The position numbers were made by a program, and so were the translations under genes. A stretch of 64,000 nt of DNA from Opisthorchis felineus. Lineage: Eukaryota; Platyhelminthes; Trematoda; Opisthorchiida; Opisthorchiidae. Numbering within the stretch: position 1 is the first letter of the stretch; every line of letters begins with the position of its first letter. The notes below the pieces were generated by a model that was given only the letters and a program-made list of their open reading frames with translations, was not told the origin of the DNA and did not search any database. Positions 51,801 through 60,810 of this stretch are shown here, piece after piece. Location of the stretch: NCBI GenBank assembly GCA_004794785.1, contig SJOL01008492.1, positions 799,361-863,360 of the forward strand, given 5' to 3'.

Positions 51801-54800
51801 ATACCAGGTTGGTTAATGGCTAGAGGTCTGACGAACACGGTCTCCTGGTCCTCCAGGCTGGGGGTTGGAACACGTGGAGACTTGTTCCGTAGAAATGGTA
51901 ATGAATTTGCATTTCCCGTCAAACACCGCTGCCTTGCGGTTAGGCTCTTCAGCCAAAGACTTTGGTTGAGGACCCTAATCGTCCTCCTGTCTATGTATGG
52001 GCGCCCTGACAGTATCCCAGCCCACGTACAACCATGATACTTACGTCTAACAATAAACTCATGACACATCGGCCGTCGCGTGGTGTCATCAGCCGGGTCG
52101 CCTTACTCGCTGCATACAATAGGGCGGGTAAGCGAAAACAGGCTAGTGCTGACGCCTCCCTTCTTTCTCTTTCACATACTATTTCTTCCCCCCTCCCTAT
52201 CACATTAATAACTCTCCCCTCGCAGACCCACCACTTAGGACTAATGACTCCGTTCGTCTTGCATCGGTTTTGCGTGCCGCACCTGCTCGTCACATGGTGC
52301 CGACATCCTCAGGTATCCCGAAATCGATCCTCTCGACGCCCAGTCTATCTGGCCGCCTTCAATGTCCGCATTCTGAAGCAAGCTGTTCTTGCTCTCACAC
52401 TGGACTCGCTTGGCATTGATGTGTGCTGTGTATCAGAAACAAGAATTCAAGATGTAAGCACAGTGGTTGAGCTAACCGCCCCATCAATCTCCACTCACTT
52501 CCGGCTGCGCACCTCTGTTGATCCAGAGGCTGCTGCGGCGGGATGTGCAGGGGTTTTTATCGTCCTGAGTCACCGGGCGGAAGTATCCTTGCTTGACTGG
52601 ATACCTGTTGATAGTCGCCTCTGTGAGGTTCGTCTGGCAACGTCTGTGAAGGAGTCTCACAAGCGGGAAGTTAATAGATGTCTGTTTATCGTGTCTGCCT
52701 ACGCCCCAACTGACTGTAGCTCCGACGCCGTCAAAGACAGGTTTTACGACGCCCTGAATGCCCTGCTGCTGCAAGCTAAAAGCTCAGAGATCGTGGTGGT
52801 TGCTGGAGATCTGAATGCACAGGTGGGCAGGCTTATCGTACCTCAGACTCAATTAGGAGGTCGATATGGATTGGACTCGGTACGTACGGACAATGGGGAA
52901 CGATTGCTTCAGCTGTGTGCTGATCGCAGGCTGTTTTTTTTTTGCAGTACCAACTTCCGAAATAGCCAAAGTCGTCTGGCCACATGGTGTCCTCCAACGG
53001 CGCGTCGGTCACGAACTCAGATCGATCACATTGCTATCAATTACCGATGCCGCAGATAAATAACTGACTGCCGGTCGTTTTGGAACATTTTAGTGGATTC
53101 CGACCACGCGTCCGTCCGGAGTCACTTCTCTCTTCGTTTTCCGGGGCTATCTAAGGTGCGGAAAAATCGCCTGGAAACTGAGAGATTGTCATTTCCGAAT
53201 ATTAGACGAATTTATAAGAATCGCCTTCTCGAGTCTTCCAAATGCTCTACCATCAGATATGAATTCACACTGGGACGAGACTGCCCCTACTTTGCACAGC
53301 ACTGGGAGTTGTGCTTGTGGCACAGTGCTGCCAGGCTCACTCAAGCACTGGATATCTGACCGAACAGTTGCACTGCTTAAATCTCGGAGAAATATCCCAG
53401 CCGGTCCCGAACATAACTTGACGCGACGGATTATCAGACGTCAAGTGAGGGCGAGCGTGCATGCCGACCGTGAAGTGTGGTGGACACAGAAAGCCAAGGA
53501 AATGGAAGAGGCCCAGAAAGCCGGTAATGCCTGAAGATTATTCCAGTTGATCCGTGCGACCGGTCCCCGGAAACCATCTGTCAGTGAAACCATCAAGGAT
53601 CGGAATGGAGTGACCATCTCGAATAAAGAAGAACGCCTCGACCGGTGGGCCGAATACTTCGAACAATAATTGACATGGCCACCAGCTGGCACTCATCTGG
53701 AGCCCACAGGTGACGTAGAACCCGGGACGGTGAACGTGGAACCGCCTGCAGCATCCGAGGTTCATGACTGCATACGTTCTCTCAAGCGCCACCGAGCGTC
53801 TGATCCGGATGACCTCCCACCCGCATTGTTCAAAGATGGGGGTGAAGTCCTCAGTCAGCGCTTGGCTGATCTGTTTGCTTGAAATTGGGGAAAAGGAGCC
53901 TGTCCCAGGTAACTGGGGAGAGTCGCTGATAGTGCCATTTTCAGAAAAGGGACTCGTAGTGAGGGTGGCAACCAAAGGGGGATCAGCTTGACCCCGGTCG
54001 TAACGAGACTGTTGGCGTCACTCGTGCTTCGTCGCCTTACGGTGGCTCGTGAAACACTGACTCGAGAGCAGCAAGCGGGATTCCGGCCTGGTAGGGGTTG
54101 CGTTGACCAAATCTTCACACTTCGTCAGGTGCTAGAACAACGCCATACGTATAAGCGACCCACGATTCTAGTATTCCTGGATTTCCAAGGCGCATTCGAC
54201 TCGGTTGACCGGTCTGTTCTTCTTGACACGCTTGCCCACCAAGGAATGCCCCGGAAGTTTGTGAACATAATAAGCTCTTTGTATTCTCGGACTTCCGGAC
54301 GTGTGAGAGTATACGGCGAGCTCTCCAAAAGCTTCCGTACACAAAGCGGTGTCCGTCAGGGATGCCCACTCTCTCCTTTCCTATTTAATTTCGTGATCGA
54401 TGAGATAATGAGACGAACGCTGGAAGGTCTCCAAAACCCCGGTGTTCAGATAGCCTGTGACGAAAACCTTGTCGATCTGGAATATGCAGACGACATCGTT
54501 CTCATCTTCGAAGAGGAGGAGAGGGCGCAGGTGTTTTTGGATGAACTGACCAAAGTCATCCCGTCCTTTGGTATGCACTTTGCACCCACAAAGTGTAAGG
54601 TCATGCTGCTGGACATGCAGTCACTGAACACGCCACTTACAATCCAGGGAGAGGCACTGGAAGTTGTGGAGCGTTTTACGTACCTGGGTAGTTGTATTAG
54701 TTCTGATGGTAGTGTGACAAACGAGGTCAATGCACGAATCTGCAAGGCCAGGGTCACGTTTGCTAATTTGAAACACCTATGTCGTCAAAGCGGTATATCC

Positions 54801-56680
54801 CCGGATCTCAGGGGAAATGTGTATCAGGCTACAGTGCAGACTGTTCTGTTGTATGGCTATGAGACTTGGCCTGTTCGGGCAGCGGAACTGAGACGTCTTC
54901 AGGTGTTTGACAATCGTTGTCTCAGAACCATAGCTCGTGTGGGTTGGTGTCGGCGAATCCGTAACGAGGCAGTTAGAAAGCGAGTTTTTGGATGTGCAAC
55001 GGGTACTTCCATTGAAGAGTGTGTCCAGCACCAGAAGCTGCGTTGGTTGGGACACGTGTTGCGTATGCCTAATCATCGTTTGCCGAAGAGAGTGCTGTTT
55101 TCCATGCCCAATTCAGAGTGGCGGAAGCAGAGAGGTGGCCAACCCTTGACCTGGCAGAGGGGTATGAAGGAGATTACGAAACGCTTGGGTGCTGTCGGTG
55201 CTACTCGCCTTCCAGGATGGGGACCGCGTGATCCCCACTGCGCCTGGTTGGAGACGCTGCAAGATATGACCGCTAATCGATGTCAGTGGCGTTCTTGTTG
55301 TCAGTTTCTATCCAGATTGCCTGAATGAATGTCTAGAGATGTATGCACCTTGGAGTGATTGTAGTAAGCTAGCGTTAAGTCCCTTCCCCGTCCACCTTTA
55401 TTCTTTTCTTCACAATAAGGCTTTCAAATAAATCATGGTTGTACAGCAGCGAAGCATCAGTATTGAACACTGTCATGCTGTCGATGATGATGAGGATTGA
55501 GCATGATAACCTGGACTGACATTTAGATAGGCAGAGGAAACATGCTGATCATGCGAAAATATTCATGACAGTAGACATATCTATCGCTTTATCACTCCAC
55601 TACAATCCACCATCGACCCTGTTGAGAGACGCTGATGCAGGCCTGCATATTGGAGCACAGCCATATCATCAAGAACTCTTCAACTGCACTCTTCTAGGTT
55701 TCCCAAGAATATAAAGCAACCGAAACATCCAGGCAAGCTGTGGACTAAGAACCTCTCGACTGAGAGTTTGCGCCTCAACTTCCGAGTTATCCTGAGCTAA
55801 AGGCAAAAAAGATTTTCGACCTTGCAACCACATCTCCATAAGGATGACAGCGGCCAATTCCTAAGTGTTGTATATTTTGTAGGAACCAAAGGGGTCAGTC
55901 AGTGAACGAAGACGAGTAAGGGCGAGTGATACTTCCCGGTTGCCTAGGCCAAAGAAAAAGGTTTGTTTGAGGTAGTCCTCAGAGACCTATACTATTGAAG
56001 GGCCACTTCAGTGACTCCAGGTGTATGTCACGTGCACCAGGTAATCCCTCAAAACGATACATTTACTTATTTCTGCGATTTTTCAGATTGTCTAGTCTAT
56101 CCACTAAAGTTGTGATAATCGTGTGTAATCTGACACCGCGTATGAAAAAACCTTGGTACATCAAAACTGGACGGAAAACAACGTCCATTAATATATTACG
56201 TGGTTATGCAATGACATGAACGTCAAACATAGCATAGCTCACAGACGTGTGAGATGAGCATGCCAAAACGACTCACTTGTGTATGGTCACAGCCAAATGA
56301 ACTGTCTCAAAAACTTCCGCCAATTTCCGATATTGATTGGATAACTTTACACTACTCTTGCCAAGGTTCCCGGCAGAACACTGACCGGCTAACAGGATAA
56401 TCAATCCTCCTGGAGCACGCTGTGTCAGGTTTCCGCGGTTAGCGGGCCCGAAAGACTTAAGAGCCAATGGAAGAAAAGGGTAATTTCCTGATCGGCCCTG
56501 GAAACATGCGCGAACAGCGCTGAAAAATGGATGATCAACAGTTCCAGCTAGTCGTCTGGCTCGTGATGCCAGAAACTCAACTTCCGAAGTCAACAGGGAA
56601 CTTAAATTGATGAATGGTGCTGGACCACCAAGCAGTTTTTCCGCCTGGATGATGAGACTTTTCCATTTGTTACTCATCAT
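45443..56680 (-). CDS. PDSS2: PDSS2: non-catalytic subunit of all-trans polyprenyl diphosphate synthase (4 exons)
   Basis: PDSS2 pairs with PDSS1 to make the polyprenyl side chain of ubiquinone in mitochondria. Exons on the minus strand: 56680-56277, 48738-48558, 47099-46782, 45862-45443; phases join into 1323 nt (440 aa plus stop; human about 399 aa). Family matches: [20 protein letters not shown] near the N-terminus; [45 protein letters not shown] (169-182); [19 protein letters not shown] (from 247); and the C-terminal [10 protein letters not shown] helix. The DDxxD metal-binding motif of catalytic synthases is absent after the VHLAVTIHK helix, as expected for PDSS2. The ATG was chosen because it is the first ATG in frame; the frame stays open upstream only through TTG. 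No mitochondrial presequence is visible from this ATG, so an upstream exon remains possible. Intron 1 (7.5 kb) holds retrotransposons, SINEs and the assembly gap. It lies 44 nt downstream of ANAPC13. Confidence 0.9.
46782..47099 (-). CDS. PDSS2: PDSS2 exon 3
   Basis: Encodes 106 residues from [20 protein letters not shown] to [10 protein letters not shown]. The block [19 protein letters not shown] is the strongest family match. Acceptor is CTTTCCAAAG; donor is GTGAGT. Phase 0 at both ends. Confidence 0.9.
47267..47470 (-). repeat. tRNA-derived SINE, copy 6, with target-site duplication
   Basis: A near-consensus copy in PDSS2 intron 2. ATTGGTACTAATA occurs at 47254..47266 and again at 47471..47483, a perfect 13-bp target-site duplication. 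The 3' tail on the minus strand is A/T-rich after GAACGATTATTACTTTTTTA. The intact duplication suggests a recent insertion. Confidence 0.92.
48558..48738 (-). CDS. PDSS2: PDSS2 exon 2
   Basis: Encodes residues 135-195, including [20 protein letters not shown]. Acceptor is TCTTTATAG; donor is GTTGGT, weak but required by frame. Confidence 0.9.
48928..49060 (+). repeat. tRNA-derived SINE, copy 7 (truncated head, plus orientation)
   Basis: Contains CTCCTGTCTAGGCTTGGGTA and CACCGAAAAGGTGTTACAGC in plus orientation. The tRNA-like head is decayed and lacks a clear A box. In PDSS2 intron 1. Confidence 0.75.
49593..49767 (-). repeat. tRNA-derived SINE, copy 8
   Basis: Full-length except for a small internal deletion of about 8 bp near 49629. 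AATCGATA flanks it at 49574..49581 (beyond the A/T tail) and at 49768..49775, a probable 8-bp target-site duplication. In PDSS2 intron 1. Confidence 0.87.
50022..50100 (-). mobile_element. 3' tail of RTE-like copy on the far side of the gap
   Basis: On the minus strand this reads GGTTGTACGGCAGTGAAGCA ... then (GAT)n, matching the 3' tail of the RTE-like element at 55435..55495 (GGTTGTACAGCAGCGAAGCA ... GATGATGATG). With 50855..51235 it brackets the gap. Confidence 0.6.
50104..50121. repeat. (TA)n microsatellite at gap edge
   Basis: TA repeat running into the N run; likely one reason the assembly broke here. Confidence 0.85.
50122..50853. other. Assembly gap (732 N)
   Basis: No sequence information. 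Flanking matches suggest it hides the 3' part of a minus-strand RTE-like copy. Open frames drawn across it are artefacts. Confidence 0.98.
50855..51235 (-). mobile_element. Partial RTE-like reverse transcriptase, minus strand
   Basis: The minus-strand frame reads [20 protein letters not shown], including an intact YADD motif. Then come [18 protein letters not shown] and [16 protein letters not shown], closely matching 54445..54790 in the RTE-like element; it then decays through at least one stop to NLRHLWRQK at the gap edge. 5'-truncated near 51235. In PDSS2 intron 1, in the gene's orientation. Confidence 0.8.
51700..52033 (+). mobile_element. Probable 5' leader of the RTE-like element
   Basis: Sequence directly upstream of the endonuclease ORF with no other assignment. 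Near its end (about 51985..52025) it shares roughly 40 bp with the SINE body at about 85% identity by eye. The element's true 5' boundary and target-site duplication were not located. Confidence 0.4.
52034..53059 (+). pseudogene. Retrotransposon endonuclease-like ORF
   Basis: ATG at 52034; 341 codons. Recognisable endonuclease/exonuclease/phosphatase features: [20 protein letters not shown] near the start, [10 protein letters not shown] (catalytic Glu region), [20 protein letters not shown], and [10 protein letters not shown] with the catalytic Asp-His. It stops at 53059 where an intact polyprotein would continue into the RT, so this is a fragment of a broken ORF. Confidence 0.8.
53670..53882 (+). 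pseudogene. Retrotransposon linker / RT N-terminal fragment
   Basis: Frame with [20 protein letters not shown] and [20 protein letters not shown], the usual segment upstream of the RT (LK..KA.G.D.L....FK.GG). It ends at a stop near 53882; the following conserved motif ([11 protein letters not shown]) continues in a shifted frame. Confidence 0.7.
53988..55328 (+). pseudogene. Retrotransposon reverse transcriptase ORF
   Basis: The frame is open for about 446 codons and begins [17 protein letters not shown] without its own ATG. RT motifs are intact: [28 protein letters not shown] (motif A), [15 protein letters not shown] (motif B), [10 protein letters not shown] (motif C), [12 protein letters not shown]. 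The tail contains [40 protein letters not shown], and [10 protein letters not shown]. It is the best-preserved part of the element. Confidence 0.88.
55496..56276. other. Intron sequence between retrotransposon and PDSS2 exon 1
   Basis: No recognisable gene or repeat. Short open frames only. Confidence 0.5.
56277..56680 (-). CDS. PDSS2: PDSS2 exon 1 (start codon)
   Basis: Starts [19 protein letters not shown] and ends VHLAVTIH plus a split codon; donor is GTGAGT. Two acceptor-like sites, TTGGCCAG and ACTTCAG, lie 23 and 15 nt before the ATG. Confidence 0.85.
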
Positions 56681-56730
56681 AGGAACACGGTTAAACTGAA
56701 GTGCTGGCCAAGATTTGCATAAAATTAAAG
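56681..56730 (-). promoter_or_regulatory. Intercistronic region ANAPC13-PDSS2 with acceptor-like AG
   Basis: Only 44 nt separate the ANAPC13 stop (56725) from the PDSS2 ATG (56680). The minus strand is pyrimidine-rich across the end of ANAPC13 and then reads CTTGGCCAG and CTTCAG, two AG acceptors 23 and 15 nt before the ATG. There is no room for a separate promoter or poly(A) signal, which suggests a dicistronic precursor resolved by trans-splicing. That is an inference. Confidence 0.5.
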
Positions 56731-57006
56731 TGGGAGCGGATGGGTTGGAATACAAGGCGGTGTGGTATAAAGATTTGCACTCAAGAATAAGTTCGCTAAG
56801 TCCAATTCGGACCAACGTGCCTCCACGCCCAATTCCAATGGAAGATTGCCTGGAAGCAGTTGCTGTACGTCGCTGATTTCAGGTTCCGGGTCAGGAAGGT
56901 GGGAAGGTTGCACATGAATGAGTTCAAATGGCAAATTATCGTCGCGCCAGTCTTGTCCTGCCAGATCAATCAGAGGTCCGTCTGTAATGTACTCACCATC
57001 AGACAT
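56725..57006 (-). CDS. ANAPC13: ANAPC13: anaphase-promoting complex subunit 13
   Basis: ANAPC13 (Apc13/SWM1) is a small subunit that stabilises the TPR lobe of the APC/C ubiquitin ligase. One exon encodes 93 aa (human 74). Conserved features: DGPLIDLAGQDWRDDNLP (residues 9-26) matches the family's DG..LDL..D.WR.D.LP; LPDPEPE (37-43) matches LPEPE; and ARWSELDLANLFLS (63-76) matches the KWTDLALQYL helix. The insertion between them and a 10-residue C-terminal extension account for the extra length. ATG at 57006 lies 6 nt after a TTCTGTTTCAG acceptor. It is directly upstream of PDSS2. Confidence 0.87.
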   Translation of the reverse strand: MSDGEYITDGPLIDLAGQDWRDDNLPFELIHVQPSHLPDPEPEISDVQQLLPGNLPLELGVEARWSELDLANLFLSANLYTTPPCIPTHPLPL

Positions 57007-57012
57007 TAAAAT

Positions 57013-57025
57013 CTGAAACAGAAGA
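57013..57025 (-). promoter_or_regulatory. 3' splice acceptor just before ANAPC13 start codon
   Basis: TCTTCTGTTTCAG on the minus strand ends 6 nt before the ATG. The same arrangement occurs before PPWD1 and ZNRD2. Candidate spliced-leader acceptor or end of a 5'-UTR intron. Confidence 0.5.
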
Positions 57026-57384
57026 CAACATGGCAATTTCGGCTTCGATCAAACATCATCAACCTGTGAACAGCAAGCACCAGTAGTAAAGAGGGGTGCT
57101 TAAGTACCAAACCTTGGATAACAGTGTTCTAGTGGAGCAAAAATGCAGTAGTAAAAAAACTCCTATGTTCCTGGGGAAAACCGCCAAAATGGTGACATTT
57201 ATGTACTCCTTGAGAATCGTCTAGAGTTGAAATCAGTGACGCTGTCTTCTTCTGAGGAAAGGAAGGTTAGAACAGACCGTACAAGACATTCCGACTGCCC
57301 AGTACGGCTGAAAAGCGGGTGAGTCTTTCCATGAGTTCTGCGAAGCTCCGAATGCATCTGTTGTGCTAACAACATCGAGTCGGG
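57026..57384. other. Sequence upstream of ANAPC13
   Basis: No gene or repeat recognised. If ANAPC13 is trans-spliced, the promoter of the ANAPC13-PDSS2 unit should lie here or further upstream among retroelement fragments. Confidence 0.4.
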
Positions 57385-57485
57385 CAGTCACTCAGTCTGA
57401 AATTCAGCTATAAACCGTGTACCAGGGCGCACAGCTTCCAGCTGCAACAGTTTCGTTCGTCTAGAATGAGAAGAATAAGGAAATG
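57385..57485 (-). mobile_element. 3'-tail fragment of a second RTE-like family
   Basis: On the minus strand, GAAACTGTTGCAGCTGGAAG followed by TTTATAGCTGA matches the 3' end of the copy at 57590..58310 (GAAACTGTAACAGCTGGAAC ... TTATAGCTGA). Only the tail is present, so this is a strongly 5'-truncated copy about 200 bp from the longer one. Confidence 0.6.
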
Positions 57486-57589
57486 ACAGCCGCGCGTTAG
57501 GGGCGAGGGTCCAGCCAATTCATTGACGTTAAATTGTATAATCTGATATGGCATGGAATAGGAGAGCTGCGCGTTGAAGGAAACAGTTC

Positions 57590-58310
57590 GGTTCAGTTCA
57601 GTTAATCAGCTATAACCTATGTACGAAAGATAGTTGGTTCCAGCTGTTACAGTTTCGATCACCGGAAAATAAGAGGGCGTGGGGAATACAGCGAAGCATT
57701 GAGGACGATGGCATTTTCAGTTCGATCGGGAAACTTGACACCTATGCATTGAAGGCGATAGTTTTGATGCACGAGCGCCACTGACTGAGTGATTCAGCCA
57801 TGTTTGCCAGCGCCATTAACCATTGGTGAGTTGAATCCCAGAGTCCCCATTCAGGGAGGTGGCAGTTGTCGACCCGACTCACTTTACTAGTCAGTTTTCA
57901 TAATTCTTTATCAGGTCATAGACTGTCCACCTCTCGGTCGATTCTACTCAGCAGGGCTGGGCGAAAACAACCCTGAGAGACAGACGACCCTCTCGCATGC
58001 AGAGTACATGTCCTAGCCAGCGTAACCCATAAAGCGTCGAAGAGCTCCCTTTTCCGGAAACCATCGGGCGTATCTCAGTATCCCTAATTCGATGCTCCTG
58101 TCAGACCCGGTCAATGCTTCGGAGACGCCGGCGGTCAAACACTGACAGCTTTCGTACGTCCTCTGCCCACAGAGGCCGTGTTTCTGATCCACAAAGCAGT
58201 ATACTCCACCGCAGTGTATGCTCCGCGTTAACAGACAAACTGACGTCATACCGGTGCCATAAGTGTCGGAGGTTGGCAAAGAAGGTAGAAGCTTTCATGA
58301 AAGATCTTTA
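57590..58310 (-). mobile_element. 5'-truncated RTE-like copy, family B
   Basis: Minus-strand reading begins [18 protein letters not shown], then LLCGSETRPLWAEDVRKLSV, FDRRRLRSIDRV and GHVLCMREGRL, then decays with stops through the C-terminal tail and 3' UTR. It lines up with the tail of the element at 54760..55330 but is more similar to the fragment at 60370..60810, defining a separate family. Confidence 0.72.
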
Positions 58311-59060
58311 CTAGATGGGTGACGGGAGTGTATCTGTCGGAATCACTAACCACTGGTTCATCCAGTCCCGCGGTTCCAGTTTGAACAGACAGACCACCAT
58401 GATGAGTTGGCCTTTAAGAGCTTTCATGCCTTGTTGCCAGGTTCGCTGCTGGGTTATTTCTGTCCGATACATGGCTGGGCGGAGAGGGCTCTGTGAAGCA
58501 TACATCCCTCTGGTATACGAAGCTCAACCTATGGAGTGTTGATCCATCGAGGGAAAGTTACTTTTCCTGAAAACCATATGTCGCACCTCAGCAAACCGCG
58601 CGATGTTTTGGAGACACAAGATCTTCGAAAATCTTCACGCAAGACCACGCCTCCGAACTATGGAGTTCTACATGTTAAACCGGAGCAGTGTATATCTTGT
58701 CCTTATCAGCGATACTGATGCCACGATGGCATCCAAAATGTCGGAGGTTGACAAACGCTTCCCTGGTCTTCTGGTTCCGGAAGTGGTTTCATTCTTCTCC
58801 AATCCACCGGGACTTATTCAAATGTGCCAGATAGGAGTTTAGTTACCAAACAGATTTACTGGTCCGCAATTACGATTTTTGGGTTTGAACCCAACCAGCC
58901 TTGCATTAGCAATGAGGCACGTGTGGAAACGTGGAATTATCCAGGTTATGTAAGACAGTATTCACTTCTGAATGTTTTGGCTCAAGGAGAGCGATATTGT
59001 CAACGTACTGTAATTGAACGTCTCGGAAGCATTTCAGTCCCCGAGATGTTAAATGTAGGC
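58311..59060 (-). mobile_element. Decayed RTE-like copy abutting the previous one
   Basis: Minus-strand pieces in order: LQYVDNIALLEPKHSEV near 58990 (a decayed YADD motif, now YVDN), FVNLRHFGCHRGISI near 58750, and TWQQGMKALKG ... LEPRDWMNQWL at 58330..58450. All are RTE RT/tail landmarks with frame breaks. It lies head-to-tail with 57590..58310. Confidence 0.55.
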
Positions 59061-59329
59061 GAAGAAGAGGTAAAGAATTGCAGGACACATATGCCTCACC
59101 CTCTGAGCTTCCGGGAAAGGCTGGTTCTGCTGAGTAAAATGAAGTTATATATATAGTATGTACGGTTATGTGGTTGTTAGCTCTGCCGGTTGAGTCATTC
59201 CCTGAGGTTGGCATTTTTGGCAAATGTTTCGTTGCCAGTCCAGATGACGCAGTGCATAGTAAGGTAACCATGCATCGTAGCTAACGGTGCGCTCTTATGT
59301 GGGTCAAATAAGTATAAAGTTGGTGGGAA

Positions 59330-59500
59330 CCCACGTCCGTATTCAACCCGGATGGTGAGGTGTTGGAGACTGTCGACAGCTTTGTAAACCTGAAGGAGTT
59401 GCATCAGATTCCGAAAATAAGGATGGTCTTTGCCAACTTGAAGCGTTGGTAGTGTTGAACTGACATGTCTTCCCCTGACAGGTGGGGTGTAAGACGCCAC
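59330..59500 (+). mobile_element. Small RTE-like fragment, plus strand
   Basis: Reads NPDGEVLETVDSFVNLKEL then RMVFANLKRW, matching [14 protein letters not shown] ... VTFANLKHL of the RT tail. Too decayed for family assignment. Confidence 0.45.
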
Positions 59501-60095
59501 AGTCAGTGTCGTATTACAATAAAGCTATGAAACCAGATCTCTCCCGTCCGTTTTTGATAACCGTTGTTCACCCATCATTGCTGATGTTTGGTGACAACAG
59601 TTTGCTAGCAATGATGAAATATCACTACTCAGTGTTGGGTACTGCCAGCCCACGACTGAACAGTATTATTTAATGATGTCCAACCAGATGGCACAGGTAC
59701 GTCCTCTGGACGCCTGCCCATCGATTCCTACCAGACACTTTACTCGCACGTGATGGTCCCAGGGGAAAAAAGAGTAAGGTGGGTAAGCGATTCCTCAGTG
59801 TAGTGATTTAGTCTCTGCTGTTTAGCTTACCGCCCGGGTTGGGAAGTAGACGGTAATGAGTGCTGTTGTTTAGATTTACTGAAAAACGGTCAGGAATCGA
59901 ATTCCGTGGCGTAAATGGTATTTTCGTTTGCAATGTATAACATTAAAAAACATCAAAAAATACCAAAACTGCAAGCAGCCAAACGAGACCATGGCAAATT
60001 TCCGCTCATTTTTATGAATCCTCTGCTCTGTGCCGTACCACGATTTCTTCGGTATGATATCAGGCTGATGTAACACGAATTAATAGTAATAAATT

Positions 60096-60274
60096 GCTCA
60101 GCTGCAGCATCCTTTCAGTGACTAGCCGCCATGCTACCTGAATAAAGCACGAGGGCTAAGACACTGCCAGGTTGCTAAAGCATAGACAGGAGTAGTCGAG
60201 ATTCTGTGGCTGGGTTCGAACCACAGAACGTTCGATCAGCATATTTGCGCCTTAATCACTGAATCACCTCGAGA
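60096..60274 (-). repeat. tRNA-derived SINE, copy 9
   Basis: Full-length but diverged; B box GGTTCGAACCC is intact, and the A box region reads GTGATTCAGTGATTAAGGC. An A/T-rich tail adjoins at 60085..60095. Confidence 0.82.
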
Positions 60275-60369
60275 TCAACCCGATCGACTGGAACATCGGA
60301 TTAACAATGCTGAGGTACGCCAGATGGTCTTACGAGGAAGGAGATATCCCGCGATAGATAAATTACTCA

Positions 60370-60810
60370 CGCCTCATAGTTACGCTGGTTAGGATATGTA
60401 CTCTGCATACCAGAGGACCGTCTGCCTCGCAAAGCTCTTTTCGCCCAGTCCTCTGCTGAATAGAAGCGACTGAGAGGTGGGCAGTCTATGGCCTGGCAAA
60501 GAAGTAGGAAAACACTGACCAGTAAATTGAGTCGGGTCGACAACTGCCACCTCCCTGGATGGGGACTCGAACTCAATTCACCAATGGTTAATGATGCTGG
60601 CAAAAATAGCCCAATCGCGCAGTCAGTGGCGCTCATGGTCAAAGTTATCGTCTTCAATGCGTAGCTACCCCGTTCCTGAACTAACTGAATATGCCATCGC
60701 TTTCAATGCATGGCTGTATTTTTCACTTCCTCACTTTCTGGCAATCGAAACTGCATCAGCTGGGACCGATGTCCCTTCGTACAGGGTTTATAAATGATTA
60801 GCTGAATTGG
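60370..60810 (+). mobile_element. 5'-truncated RTE-like copy, family B, plus strand
   Basis: Reads LRWLGYVLCIPEDRLPRKAL, then RGGQSMAWQRSRKTLTSKL and NCHLPGWGLELNSPMV, then a 3' UTR (ATCGAAACTGCATCAGCTGG) like that of the minus-strand copy at 57590..58310. Contains stops and frame shifts. Confidence 0.65.

Larger units (their letters stand above)
52034..55495 (+). mobile_element. Near-complete RTE-like non-LTR retrotransposon, frame-broken
   Basis: Order: apurinic endonuclease-like domain (52034..53059), broken linker (53060..53980), reverse transcriptase with C-terminal tail (about 53988..55328), and a short 3' UTR ending in a (GAT)n-type tail near 55480..55495. This layout and the simple-repeat tail fit the RTE clade, though assignment to another non-LTR clade is not excluded without a tree. 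The linker region needs at least two frame changes and contains a stop near 53882, so the copy is not autonomous. It lies in PDSS2 intron 1, antisense to the gene. Confidence 0.88.
46783..56276 (-). other. PDSS2 introns with transposable elements
   Basis: Intron 1 (48739..56276) contains the RTE-like element on the plus strand, a second RTE-like copy on the minus strand that runs into the gap, and two SINEs (48928, 49593). Intron 2 (47100..48557) contains SINE copy 6. The remaining intron sequence shows no conserved coding matches. Confidence 0.7.

Noticed and set aside
56681..56815. Upstream extension of the PDSS2 frame over the end of ANAPC13
   Set aside because: The frame is open but begins at TTG, not ATG, and has no family similarity before the ATG at 56680. 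An overlapping-gene claim is therefore not supported; the ORFs are 44 nt apart.
59195..59500. 101-codon minus ORF
   Set aside because: The plus strand of the same stretch carries retrotransposon RT-tail motifs (EVLETVDSFVNL, VFANLKRW), so the minus frame is a shadow.
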